Assembly (NCBI GenBank): GCA_035316025.1
Contig: DATFXL010000019.1
Span: 1-22,288 of the forward strand
Source of the DNA: JALZAA01 sp035316025
Lineage (GTDB): Bacteria > Actinomycetota > Acidimicrobiia > IMCC26256 > JACDBD01
Length of the DNA: 22,288 nt
Direction: 5' to 3'
The notes beneath the pieces were generated by a model that saw only the letters and a program-made list of their open reading frames with translations, had not been told where the DNA came from and made no database searches. The first letter of the stretch is position 1. Every line of letters begins with the position of its first letter. Shown here one piece after another: positions 1 to 8,278 of this stretch. The position numbers and the translations under genes are program-made.

Positions 1-1
1 C

Positions 2-1927
2 TTCGCCCGGCTCTGGTTCCTCCAGGTGGCGTCGGATTCCAACTACGCCGCCGCCGCTACCAGTAACCGCACCCGGATCGTCTACGAGCCTGCCCTTCGC
101 GGTCGCATCCTCGACCGCAACGGCAAGCCGATCGTCGACAACGAGCCCGTCGACGTCGTCACCTTCGACCGCAACAAGACCATGAGCCGCGGTGTGCACG
201 AGCTCGTCGTCACACGACTCGCTCAGCTGCTCGGCGTCTCGCCCGACGAGGTCGATCGGCGGATCGACGATCCGCGTGCGTCCACGCTCGCACCCGTCCA
301 CGTCGCGACCGGGGTCCCGCCCGAGGTGCGCACGTACATCGAGGAGCACGAGTTGGAATTCCCCGGTGTGCAGGTCGTTCGGACAGCCGAACGGGCCTAT
401 CCGAACGGGCCGATCGCAGCCAACCTCATCGGCTACGTCTCCGAGATCAACGCCGAGGAGCTCCGGGTGTTCAAGCACGACGGCTACCGGCAGGGCGATC
501 TCATCGGCAAGGACGGCGTCGAGGAGATGTTCGAGAGCGTCCTGCGCGGCACCCCGCGAAAGCTGAAGGTCGAGGTCGACAGCCGCGGCCGCGTCTCGCA
601 GACGATCGAGGAACGAAAGGCGGTCGCGGGCAAGGACGTCAAGCTCACGCTCGACGCCGACGTCCAGCGCATGGCCGAGCAGTCGCTCGCCCAGGGGATG
701 GACAGCGCTCGCGGCCAGCAGGACCAGACCGAGAAGCAGCGCTTCTCGAACTACCGGGCCGGCGCCGGCGCGGTCGTCGCCCTGGATCCGAACGACGGTT
801 CGGTCGTCGCCATGGCCTCCAACCCCACCTACGACCCCCGCCAATTCGCCGCGGGCATCACCCCCGAGGCGTTCCAGGAGCTCAACCGGCCCGACAGCAA
901 CTTCCCGCTCGTGAACCGGGCCGTGCAAGGGCTCTACGCGCCCGGGTCGACGTTCAAGCTGTTCACCGCCATCGCGGCCCTGCAGTCGGGTCAGCTCGAC
1001 CCGAACGCCGACTTCTACGACCGGGGCTGCCTCGACATCGGCGACCAGCAACGGTGCAACGCGGGAAAGACCCCGCACGGCATGGTGAACCTGCCGCGAG
1101 CGCTCACGGTGTCGAGCGACACGTACTTCTACGACATCGGCCGCGAAATGTGGCAGCACTACAACGCGTACCTGAAGGACAAGGACACCAACAAGGACGC
1201 CGCCGACGCCGAGATCGCCAAGGGCTACGCGATCCAGAACACCGCCAAGGCGTACGGCTTCGACAAGCCGACCGGCGTGGGCCTTCGCGGCGAGGCGGGT
1301 GGCCGCGTGCCCGACCAGCTGTGGAAGCAGCGGTTCCACCAGAACGATCCCGACCCGCGACAGAAGCGCGAGGGGTCGCTGTGGCTCCCCGGCGACAACG
1401 TGAGCCTCGCCGTCGGTCAGGGCGACCTGCTCGTCACGCCGTTGCAGCTCGCCAGTGGCTACGCCGCCTTCGCCAACGGCGGCACGCTCTTCACGCCGCG
1501 CGTCGCGAGCGCGGTGTTGGAGCCGGGTACCGGGCTCGACCAACCGCAGCCGCCCGTGCGCGCCCTGCCGCCGCAGCCCGTCGGGCCGACGGGCCTCACG
1601 CCCGAGACGCGGCAAGTGATCATGGGGGGACTCATCGGCGCCACGACGAGCACTTCCGGTACCGCGTACGAGGCGTTCCGGGGCATCGGCGGCCCGACGG
1701 TCGCCGGCAAGACGGGGACGGCGGAGAGCAACGGCAAGCAGGACACGTCGCTGTTCGTCGGGATGTCACCTCCCGAGCGGCCGCAGTACGTCGTCGCGGC
1801 GGTGGTCGAGGAAGGCGGGTTCGGTGCGTCGGTCGCGGCGCCGATCGTCGCCCGGATCTTCCAGGGCATCGCCGGGAACGGGAACGCGGCGGCGGTGCAG
1901 GTCCAGCCGGCGGACATCCAGGACTGA
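2..1927 (+). CDS. mrdA: Penicillin-binding protein 2 (peptidoglycan DD-transpeptidase), 5'-partial
   Basis: Class B penicillin-binding protein that cross-links peptidoglycan during cell elongation, working with RodA. The frame is open to the left edge and reads FARLWFLQVAS before the first possible GTG at 26. That looks like the end of the N-terminal membrane helix, so the true start lies outside the window. Next come the dimerisation-domain signature RGRILDRNGKPIVDN (about 97-141) and the transpeptidase domain. The three active-site motifs are visible: STFK with the nucleophilic Ser at 947-949, SSD at 1112-1120 (PBP2 enzymes commonly have SxD here), and KTGT at 1709-1720. At least 642 codons remain, about the full family length. 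rodA begins 7 nt after the stop, the usual mrdA-rodA pairing. The symbol pbpA is also used for this role in actinobacteria. Confidence 0.95.
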   Translation, partial: FARLWFLQVASDSNYAAAATSNRTRIVYEPALRGRILDRNGKPIVDNEPVDVVTFDRNKTMSRGVHELVVTRLAQLLGVSPDEVDRRIDDPRASTLAPVHVATGVPPEVRTYIEEHELEFPGVQVVRTAERAYPNGPIAANLIGYVSEINAEELRVFKHDGYRQGDLIGKDGVEEMFESVLRGTPRKLKVEVDSRGRVSQTIEERKAVAGKDVKLTLDADVQRMAEQSLAQGMDSARGQQDQTEKQRFSNYRAGAGAVVALDPNDGSVVAMASNPTYDPRQFAAGITPEAFQELNRPDSNFPLVNRAVQGLYAPGSTFKLFTAIAALQSGQLDPNADFYDRGCLDIGDQQRCNAGKTPHGMVNLPRALTVSSDTYFYDIGREMWQHYNAYLKDKDTNKDAADAEIAKGYAIQNTAKAYGFDKPTGVGLRGEAGGRVPDQLWKQRFHQNDPDPRQKREGSLWLPGDNVSLAVGQGDLLVTPLQLASGYAAFANGGTLFTPRVASAVLEPGTGLDQPQPPVRALPPQPVGPTGLTPETRQVIMGGLIGATTSTSGTAYEAFRGIGGPTVAGKTGTAESNGKQDTSLFVGMSPPERPQYVVAAVVEEGGFGASVAAPIVARIFQGIAGNGNAAAVQVQPADIQD

Positions 1928-1934
1928 TGCGCTG

Positions 1935-3125
1935 ATGTCGTCGCTCCCGCAGACGGGCTCGCGATGGGCGCGACGGGCGCCGGCTGCCGCTCGCCTCGGC
2001 GGGCCGCGCAGGAGGTTCGACGTCTCGGTGGTGCGAGATCTCGACCTGTGGCTCGTCGGATCGACGCTGGCCATCGCGGCCCTGGGCCTGCTGATGATCT
2101 ACTCCTCCACGCGCGAGCGCCTCCGGCTCGAGGGTGTCGACGAGCTCTATTTCGTGAAGCGCCAGGGCATCGCGATCGTGATCGGGCTGGCCGTGATGGC
2201 CCTGCTCATCGCGGTCGACTACCGACGCCTGCGTGACGCGTCGGTCGTCGCCTACATCACCACCGTGGTGGGCCTGCTCGTCGTGCTCTCGCCCCTCGGC
2301 GAGAGCGCCCGGGGGTCGCAGGCCTGGTTCCAGCTCCCGGGCGGGTTCCAGCTCCAGTCGTCCGAGCTGGCGAAGTTCGGGATCATCGTGGCGTTGGCCG
2401 GATACGCCAACGCCCATCGGGGCGAGATGGACCCGTGGCGCCTCACCGTGACCATCGGGCTGGCGGTCGTCCCGATCGGGCTCGTCATGCTGCAGCCCGA
2501 CTTCGGGACGGCCATGGTGCTCGGCCTCATGGTGATCACGCTCCTGGCCGTCGCCGGCGCGAGCCTCAAGCACCTGATCGTGCTCGCCCTGCTCGCGGTG
2601 AGCTTCGTCGTGGCGGTCATCAACGTGGGCGTCTTGCAGCGGTATCAGGTCGAGCGCCTGACGAGCTTCGTGAGCCAGGGTCAGGACACCCGCAACACGA
2701 CGTACAACACCGACCAGTCGAAGAACGCGATCGGGAACGGCGGTGTGACCGGGCGCGGGTTCGGCAACGGCTCCCAGACCGCCGGCGGGTTCGTGCCCGA
2801 GCAGCACACCGATTTCATCTTCACCGCGGTCGGCGAGGAGTTTGGGTTCCTCGGCGCGGCGGCACTGCTCGCCCTCTTCGCGATCGTCGTCTGGCGCACG
2901 TGGCGAGCGGCGCTGCTCGCCCGTGACCTCTTCGGCACGCTGGTGTGCGTCGGCGTCCTCGCGCTGTTCGTCTTCCAGGTCTTCGAGAACATGGGCATGA
3001 CGATGGGGATCATGCCGGTGACCGGGATCCCGCTCCCGTTCATGAGCTACGGCGGTTCGAGCACGATCACCGCCTTCGCTACCGTCGGCCTCGTCGCCGG
3101 CGTCTCCCTGCGCCGCTTCCGCTGA
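1935..3125 (+). CDS. rodA: RodA, SEDS-family peptidoglycan glycosyltransferase
   Basis: Polytopic membrane enzyme that polymerises lipid II into glycan strands as the partner of PBP2. The 396-residue product has about ten hydrophobic segments. It carries the SEDS hallmarks: a PEQHTDFIF loop, whose Asp (D293, codon 2811-2813) matches the Asp implicated in catalysis in characterised RodA proteins, then GEEFGFLG, and the C-terminal TGIPLPFMSYGGSS. I chose ATG 1935 because it follows the mrdA stop by 7 nt and gives a normal short cytoplasmic N-terminus; the open frame extends back to 1824 inside mrdA. RodA is favoured over FtsW because of the mrdA neighbour. A strong hairpin follows the stop, so this is probably the last gene of the rod operon. 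Confidence 0.95.
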   Translation: MSSLPQTGSRWARRAPAAARLGGPRRRFDVSVVRDLDLWLVGSTLAIAALGLLMIYSSTRERLRLEGVDELYFVKRQGIAIVIGLAVMALLIAVDYRRLRDASVVAYITTVVGLLVVLSPLGESARGSQAWFQLPGGFQLQSSELAKFGIIVALAGYANAHRGEMDPWRLTVTIGLAVVPIGLVMLQPDFGTAMVLGLMVITLLAVAGASLKHLIVLALLAVSFVVAVINVGVLQRYQVERLTSFVSQGQDTRNTTYNTDQSKNAIGNGGVTGRGFGNGSQTAGGFVPEQHTDFIFTAVGEEFGFLGAAALLALFAIVVWRTWRAALLARDLFGTLVCVGVLALFVFQVFENMGMTMGIMPVTGIPLPFMSYGGSSTITAFATVGLVAGVSLRRFR

Positions 3126-3133
3126 GGGTGGTC

Positions 3134-3175
3134 TTGGCGTCGCAGGACCGGACAATTGGGGTCCCGCGACGCCAA
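3134..3175 (+). terminator. Long hairpin after rodA, probable terminator
   Basis: An inverted repeat pairs 3134-3143 with 3166-3175 (10 perfect base pairs) and, after one A/C mismatch, 3145-3149 with 3160-3164 (5 perfect base pairs), around a 10-nt loop. It lies 9 nt past the rodA stop and upstream of the next promoter-like hexamer. There is no T-tract, as is common for high-GC actinobacterial terminators. The stem could also act as an RNA-processing or 3'-end stability element. Confidence 0.65.
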
Positions 3176-3198
3176 AACCCGTCGAAACCATCGTCCGG

Positions 3199-3204
3199 TA
3201 CACT
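3199..3204 (+). promoter_or_regulatory. Candidate -10 element for the radical SAM operon
   Basis: TACACT, 10 nt before ATG 3215 and just after the rodA hairpin. Predicted transcription start is about 3211, giving at most a few leader bases. I see no convincing -35. It belongs to the series of TANNNT hexamers found before most unit-starting genes in the window. Confidence 0.5.
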
Positions 3205-3214
3205 GGTGTTCCAG

Positions 3215-5170
3215 ATGTCCAACCTGTGGCCGCGGATCGAGCCGCTCCTGGCCAGGGTCGAGAAACCAGCTCGCTACATCGGGATGGAACGAGGGGCAGT
3301 GGCGCCGGCCCACCGGCCCGGCGACGTGTCATGGCTCCTCATGTACCCCGATACGTACGAGGTGGGACTGCCCAACCAGGGCCTGCAGATCCTCTACGAG
3401 ATCCTGAACGAGCGTGACGACGCCGCCGCCGAGCGGTCGTACGCACCGTGGGGCGACCTGGAGGGAGAGCTGCGGCGCCACGGCGTGCCGCTCTTCTCGC
3501 TCGAAACCCACCGCCCGGCCGGTGAGTTCGACGTCATCGCGTTCAACCTGTCCGCCGAGCTCGTCTACACGAACGTCCTGAACTGCCTCGACCTCGCCGG
3601 CGTGCCGGTCCGGGCCGAGCAGCGTCGACCGGACGCGCCGCTCGTCGTGGCCGGCGGGCACTGCGCCTTCAACCCCGAGCCCATGGCCGACTTCGTGGAC
3701 GCCTTCGTCATCGGCGACGGCGAGGAGGCCGTCGGGGAGATGACCGAGGTCATCGGCGACTGGAAGCGCGCCGGGCGCACCGGGCGCGAAGGCGTGTTGC
3801 GTGAGCTGGCGACGATCCCCGGCGTCTACGTCCCGGCGATGTACGACGTCGAGTACGACGGGCCGTTCGTCCGGGAGGTGCGACCGCGCTTCGACGAGGT
3901 GCCGGAGCGAGTCGACAAGCGCACGGTCGCCGACCTCGCCGAGTGGCCGTACCCCAAGCAGCAGCTCGTGCCCTTGACCGAAGTGGTGCACGACCGCCTC
4001 AACGTCGAGATCTTCCGGGGCTGCACCCGTGGGTGCCGGTTCTGCCAGGCGGGCATGATCACGCGGCCCGTGCGCGAACGGCCCGAGGAGCAGGTCCGCA
4101 CGATGGTCCAGGACGGACTGCGGCGCACCGGCTACGACGAGGTCGCGCTGACGTCGCTGTCGAGCGCGGACTTCTCGGGCATCGACGGGCTCGTGGCCGG
4201 GCTCGTGAACGAGCAGGAAGGCTCGGGTTGCGTGGGCCTCTCGCTGCCGTCGTTGCGCGTCGACGCGTTCACGGTGGGGATCGCCAGCGAGATCCAGAAG
4301 GTGCGCCGCACGGGCCTCACGTTCGCGCCCGAAGGTGGCACGTGGAGGATCCGTCAGGTCCTCAACAAGCTCATCACCGACGAAGACCTGTACGCCGCCG
4401 TCGAGGGCGCGTACTCGCAGGGCTGGCGACGCGTGAAGCTCTACTTCCTCACCGGCGTCCCGACCGAAATGGACGAGGACACGCTGGGCATCGCCGAGCT
4501 CGCCCGGAACGTCGTCAAGGTCGGCCGCCGGTACACGAAGCAGGCCGGCTGCACGGCATCGGTCGGCGGGTTCGTGCCCAAGCCGCACACGCCGTTCCAA
4601 TGGTTCGGGCAGAACGGCGTGGAAGAGCTCGAGCGCAAGGTGGTGCTGCTGCGGGGCGCGGTGCGCAAGTCCGGCGTGCAGCTGCGGTGGCACGACCCCG
4701 CGGCGACGTTCGCCGAGGGCATCGCCAGCCGCGGCGACCGCCGCGTCGGTCGCGTCATCGAGCGCGTCTGGCGCGACGGCGGCACGTTCCAGGAATGGAG
4801 CGAGCGGTTCGACCTCGGCCGTTGGATCGACGCCATGGCGGCCGAAGGACTCGACGCTGACTGGTACGTCACGCGGCATCGAACCGCCGACGAGGTGCTG
4901 CCCTGGGACCACATCTCGGCCGGGTTGCATCGCGACTTCCTCTGGCAGGACTGGCAGGCCGCGCTGCAGGAGCACGGCTTGCCCGACTGCCGGTGGACAC
5001 CGTGTTACGACTGCGGTGTCTGCACCGACTACGCGCTCGAGCACGTCGTCGCGTCGCCGGTGGCGCCGGCGGGTGGGAGCCAGGGGACGGGCCAGGACCT
5101 CAGCCGGGGCGGCGACGTGCCCGTGACGTTCGTCGGTGCGCGCGAGAAGGCGGGCGCCGGTGCGCGGTGA
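3215..5170 (+). CDS. Radical SAM protein, TIGR03960 family (B12-binding-like N-terminus)
   Basis: Predicted radical S-adenosylmethionine enzyme of unknown substrate, 651 residues. The start at ATG 3215 gives LWPRIEPLLARVEKPARYIG, which looks like the family N-terminus; the frame is open upstream into rodA but is not protein-like there. An N-terminal region resembling the B12-binding fold (through about residue 200) precedes the radical SAM core, whose cluster motif CTRGCRFC supplies Cys270, Cys274 and Cys277. The C-terminus has four more cysteines (592, 597, 600, 603; CX4CX2CX2C) that could bind a metal or second Fe-S cluster. The DUF2344 partner overlaps its end by 11 nt. The two families are commonly adjacent or fused and sit beside RNase E/G and L21/L27, so a role in RNA or ribosome modification is plausible but unproven. 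Confidence 0.9.
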   Translation: MSNLWPRIEPLLARVEKPARYIGMERGAVAPAHRPGDVSWLLMYPDTYEVGLPNQGLQILYEILNERDDAAAERSYAPWGDLEGELRRHGVPLFSLETHRPAGEFDVIAFNLSAELVYTNVLNCLDLAGVPVRAEQRRPDAPLVVAGGHCAFNPEPMADFVDAFVIGDGEEAVGEMTEVIGDWKRAGRTGREGVLRELATIPGVYVPAMYDVEYDGPFVREVRPRFDEVPERVDKRTVADLAEWPYPKQQLVPLTEVVHDRLNVEIFRGCTRGCRFCQAGMITRPVRERPEEQVRTMVQDGLRRTGYDEVALTSLSSADFSGIDGLVAGLVNEQEGSGCVGLSLPSLRVDAFTVGIASEIQKVRRTGLTFAPEGGTWRIRQVLNKLITDEDLYAAVEGAYSQGWRRVKLYFLTGVPTEMDEDTLGIAELARNVVKVGRRYTKQAGCTASVGGFVPKPHTPFQWFGQNGVEELERKVVLLRGAVRKSGVQLRWHDPAATFAEGIASRGDRRVGRVIERVWRDGGTFQEWSERFDLGRWIDAMAAEGLDADWYVTRHRTADEVLPWDHISAGLHRDFLWQDWQAALQEHGLPDCRWTPCYDCGVCTDYALEHVVASPVAPAGGSQGTGQDLSRGGDVPVTFVGAREKAGAGAR

Positions 5171-6026
5171 CGCGGGGTTCCCCGTCCGCCTCCGCTTCAC
5201 CAAGCGGGGCAAGGTGCGGTTCATCTCGCATCGCGACGTGGCCCGCGCCTTCGAGCGCGCCTTCCGGGTCCAGCAGCTCCCGCTCGCGTTCACCCAGGGC
5301 TTCGTGCCCCGACCCAAGGTGAGCTTCGGGCTCGCCGTCTCGGTGGGGCACGAGAGCGACGCCGAGTACCTCGACGTGCAGCTCGCCGAGGAAGTCTCGC
5401 TCGACGCGCTGGCAGGAGCCGTGTCCGGCGCACTGCCCGACGGCATCGACGTGACCGGCGCCGCCGCCCTCGCCGACCGGGCGCCGGCACTCCAGGAGTC
5501 GGTGACCGGGCTCGCGTACCGCGTCACCGTCACGGGTCCCGACGACGCTCGGGTCGAGCCCGACGACCTGCGGGTCGCCGTCGGCGACGCCCTGGCCCGT
5601 CCCGCACTTCCCGTCACCCGGACCCGCAAGGGTCACCAGGCCACCGAGGACCTCCGGTCTATCGTGCGCACCATGGCCGTCACGGACGCCGACGACCTCG
5701 GGCCCGTCCTCGACCTTGAACTGTCCACCCAACCACGCAGCGCCCGCCCGGCGGAGGTGCTCTCCGCCGTCGGCGGCGACCTCGTCGATCGGCGGGTGCT
5801 GCGAACGAAGCAATGGATCGAGCGCGGCGGCGCGCGGCTGGAGCCGCTCGAAGCCGACGCGCGCTCGCGCGTGCCGAAGGGCGCGCGCGTCATGAGAGAA
5901 GAAGGAACCCATGTCCGACAACACCCCGACGGAGGCCCGCCCGGCCTCCGAGGAAGACCACGCGAGCTCGGCGCCGGCCGACGGCGCCGGGAACCCGACC
6001 GCGTCGACGAAGCAAACATCCGGTAG
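5160..6026 (+). CDS. TIGR03936 / DUF2344 protein, partner of the radical SAM enzyme
   Basis: 288-residue protein of the DUF2344 family, function unknown. The conserved start FPVRLRFTKRGKVRFISHRD and the following LAFTQGFVPRPKVSFG segment identify it. GTG 5160 is preferred because GAGAAGG (5144-5150) sits 9 nt upstream; GTG 5136 is an in-frame alternative. It overlaps the radical SAM gene by 11 nt, suggesting translational coupling. The frame runs 116 nt into rne. The last 38 or so residues are Arg/Gly/Pro-rich, lie beyond the recognisable family region and may be a by-product of the overlap. It presumably acts in the same modification as the upstream gene (inference). Confidence 0.88.
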   Translation: MRGDAGFPVRLRFTKRGKVRFISHRDVARAFERAFRVQQLPLAFTQGFVPRPKVSFGLAVSVGHESDAEYLDVQLAEEVSLDALAGAVSGALPDGIDVTGAAALADRAPALQESVTGLAYRVTVTGPDDARVEPDDLRVAVGDALARPALPVTRTRKGHQATEDLRSIVRTMAVTDADDLGPVLDLELSTQPRSARPAEVLSAVGGDLVDRRVLRTKQWIERGGARLEPLEADARSRVPKGARVMREEGTHVRQHPDGGPPGLRGRPRELGAGRRRREPDRVDEANIR

Positions 6027-7812
6027 CGGACGCGCAGCCGCCGGAGGAGCCGGAACCCCGCGGCGCCGACGCCGGCGCGGCTCCCGCGGCGGCCGGAATC
6101 GGCGCAAGCCCAAGGCCGCGGCTGCGCCCGACGGCGCCGCCGCCAAGGACCCGGCCGACGCCGGCGAGGACTACACCGACGCCGCCGCCGACCGGGGCAT
6201 GACGAGCGAGGACGTCGCCGCTGACGCGCGCGTCGAGGCCGGTCTGGCCGACGCCGAGCCCGGCGCCGTGACCGCGGCCGAGGCGCGCGACAAGCCGAAG
6301 ATCGGGGACACGCGCCCGGCCCCGTCGAGCAGCGGCGACGGGGGCGGCACCACCCGCCGGCGCCGTCGGCGGCGGGGCGGTCGCGGTCGAGGCCGCGCCC
6401 GCAGCGGCGACGCCGGCCCGACGACAGCGGTGCCCGAAACGGTGCGCGGCGACGTCGGCGCCGTCGACGCCGCCGTCTCGCTCGACGAGCTCGACGACAC
6501 TGCGCTGCAACGCCGACGGGGGCGGACCCGCAAGGGACGCCCGGCGGGGCGGTACATGATGGCCGTGCACGTCCGCGAGGACCGCACCACACACATCGCC
6601 GTCCTCGAGGGGCGCAGCCTGATCGAGCACTACGTCGGATCGCTCGAACCCGACGACACGGCGATCGACGGCAATATCTACCTCGGCAAGGTCCAGAACG
6701 TGCTCCCCGGGATGGAAGCGGCCTTCGTCGACATCGGCACGCCGAAGAACGGCGTCTTGTACCGCGGCGACGTCGCTTTCGACCCGCACGACGTCGAGGA
6801 GAGCCACCCACGCATCGAGCGCCTGCTCAAGAACGGTCAGGCCGTGCTCGTGCAGGTGACGAAGAACCCGATCGGCGCCAAGGGCGCCCGCCTCACCCAG
6901 GAAGTCAGCCTGGCTGGCCGCTTCGTCGTCATGGTCCCTGGTCAGCCCGAGACCTACGGGATCTCGAAGCGGCTTCCCGACGACGAGCGCAAGCGGCTGC
7001 GGCGCGTCCTCGAGGGCCTGCGCCCGCCGGACGCGGGGCTGATCGTCCGGACCGCGGCCGAGGGTGCGGCCGACGTCGAGCTCCGCCGCGACGTCGAGCG
7101 GCTGCGCGCGCAGTGGGAGCAGATCTCGAAGGTCGCCGCGCGCGCCAAGGCGCCGTCGCTCGTATACCAGGAGCCCACGCTCGTGGTACGCGTGATCAGG
7201 GAGGAGTTCACCAAGGAGTACCGCGGCGTCGTCATCGACGACCGCGACCTGTACGAGCAGGTGCGTGGATACGTCGAGGCGATCGCGCCCGAGCTCGCCG
7301 AGCGGGTCGAGTACTACGACCCCGAGGAGGAAGGCCTCCCGCTGTACGAACGCTTCCACGTGCAGGAGCAGCTGCTGAAGGCGCTCGACCGGAAAGTATG
7401 GCTGCCGTCCGGCGGCTCGCTGATCGTCGAGAGCACCGAGGCGTTGACGGTGATCGACGTGAACACGGGAAAGAACGTCGGCCGTTCCAACCTCGAGGAG
7501 ACCGTCTACCGCAACAACCTCGAGGCGGCCGAGGAGGTCGCCCGCCAGCTGCGGCTGCGGGACATCGGCGGGATCATCGTCATCGACTTCATCGACATGG
7601 AGATCCGCAAGAACCGGGACGACGTGATGCGGGCCTTCCGCGAGGCGCTCGCCCGCGACAAGACCCGCACCCAGGTGTTCGACATCTCCGAGCTGGGGCT
7701 GGTCGAGATGACCCGCAAGCGGATCTCGGAGGGCCTGGTCGAGACGTTCAGCCGGACGTGTCCGACGTGCCAGGGCCGCGGCTTCCTCGTAGACGAGTCC
7801 CTGCTGCAATGA
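5911..7812 (+). CDS. rne: Ribonuclease E/G
   Basis: Endoribonuclease for mRNA turnover and rRNA/tRNA maturation, 633 residues. The first 213 or so residues are low-complexity (Ala, Asp, Glu, Arg, Gly) with two Arg-rich blocks near residues 51-66 and 150-163, resembling the disordered RNA-binding flanks of actinobacterial RNase E. The catalytic half starts near RYMMAVHV (214 on), with the S1 domain at YLGKVQNVLPGMEAAFVDIG. The DNase I-like subdomain has the metal-binding acids D516 (VIDVNTGK) and D559/D562 (VIDFIDM). The Zn-link cysteines are C617 and C620 (CPTC). The protein ends soon after, so there is no C-terminal scaffold. ATG 5911 has a purine-rich AAGGA at 5902-5906. rne/rng naming varies; rne is chosen for the long N-terminal extension. 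Confidence 0.93.
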   Translation: MSDNTPTEARPASEEDHASSAPADGAGNPTASTKQTSGSGRAAAGGAGTPRRRRRRGSRGGRNRRKPKAAAAPDGAAAKDPADAGEDYTDAAADRGMTSEDVAADARVEAGLADAEPGAVTAAEARDKPKIGDTRPAPSSSGDGGGTTRRRRRRRGGRGRGRARSGDAGPTTAVPETVRGDVGAVDAAVSLDELDDTALQRRRGRTRKGRPAGRYMMAVHVREDRTTHIAVLEGRSLIEHYVGSLEPDDTAIDGNIYLGKVQNVLPGMEAAFVDIGTPKNGVLYRGDVAFDPHDVEESHPRIERLLKNGQAVLVQVTKNPIGAKGARLTQEVSLAGRFVVMVPGQPETYGISKRLPDDERKRLRRVLEGLRPPDAGLIVRTAAEGAADVELRRDVERLRAQWEQISKVAARAKAPSLVYQEPTLVVRVIREEFTKEYRGVVIDDRDLYEQVRGYVEAIAPELAERVEYYDPEEEGLPLYERFHVQEQLLKALDRKVWLPSGGSLIVESTEALTVIDVNTGKNVGRSNLEETVYRNNLEAAEEVARQLRLRDIGGIIVIDFIDMEIRKNRDDVMRAFREALARDKTRTQVFDISELGLVEMTRKRISEGLVETFSRTCPTCQGRGFLVDESLLQ

Positions 7813-7821
7813 CTCGTCGGA

Positions 7822-7827
7822 TAGCCT
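7822..7827 (+). promoter_or_regulatory. Candidate -10 element for rplU-rpmA
   Basis: TAGCCT, 9 nt before ATG 7837, within the 24-nt gap after rne. No Shine-Dalgarno sequence is visible before rplU, which fits a transcript starting almost at the start codon. Readthrough from rne is also possible. Confidence 0.45.
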
Positions 7828-7836
7828 GACCCGGTT

Positions 7837-8271
7837 ATGTATGCGGTGATCGAGAGCGGCGGCAAGCAGTACCGCGTCGAGGAGGGTGAGCAGCTCGAGG
7901 TCGAGCGGCTCGGCGATGCGCGCGAGGTCGAGCTGTCTCCCGTCCTCGTCGTCGACGGCGACCGTGTGCTGGCCACCCCGAACGACCTCGCGGCGGCGCG
8001 GGTCAGCGCCCGGGTCGTCGCCGAGGCCCGTGGGCCCAAGGTCACGGGCTTCACGTACAAGCCGAAGACGAACAACCGGAAGCGGTGGGGGCACCGGCAG
8101 CGATACTCCGTGATCGAGATCACCGGCATCACGGCCGGCGGCACCCCGAGGAAGACAGCCGCCGAGAAGCCGGGCGGAGCTCAGACGCCGGCGAAGACGG
8201 CGCCCGCGAAGAAGAAAGCACCGGCGACGAAGAAGACCGCGGCCACGAAGCGGCCGCCGAAGAAGACGTAG
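7837..8271 (+). CDS. rplU: 50S ribosomal protein L21 with a Lys/Ala-rich C-terminal tail
   Basis: Large-subunit protein that binds 23S rRNA. The first 98 or so residues are a complete L21: MYAVIESGGKQYRV at the start, then FTYKPKTNNRKRWGHRQRY and a final IEITGI. Ordinary bacterial L21 ends about here (roughly 103 residues). This protein continues for about 46 residues of Lys, Ala, Thr and Pro with repeated AKK and TKK units. The tail is in frame, ends in a normal stop and is followed 7 nt later by rpmA, so it looks real rather than a frameshift. Such histone-H1-like tails occur on several actinobacterial ribosomal and nucleoid proteins and probably add rRNA contacts (inference). Confidence 0.97.
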   Translation: MYAVIESGGKQYRVEEGEQLEVERLGDAREVELSPVLVVDGDRVLATPNDLAAARVSARVVAEARGPKVTGFTYKPKTNNRKRWGHRQRYSVIEITGITAGGTPRKTAAEKPGGAQTPAKTAPAKKKAPATKKTAATKRPPKKT

Positions 8272-8278
8272 GTCCCCC

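Noticed and set aside
1632..3332. Long minus-strand open frame opposite mrdA/rodA
   Set aside because: High GC removes stops from antisense frames. The translation is Arg/His/Asp/Gly-rich with no domain, and the plus strand holds clear family members.
6060..6405. Tandem GC-rich DNA repeats in the rne head
   Set aside because: These are codons of Arg/Gly/Ala-rich coding sequence, explained by the disordered protein region and not by a DNA repeat.
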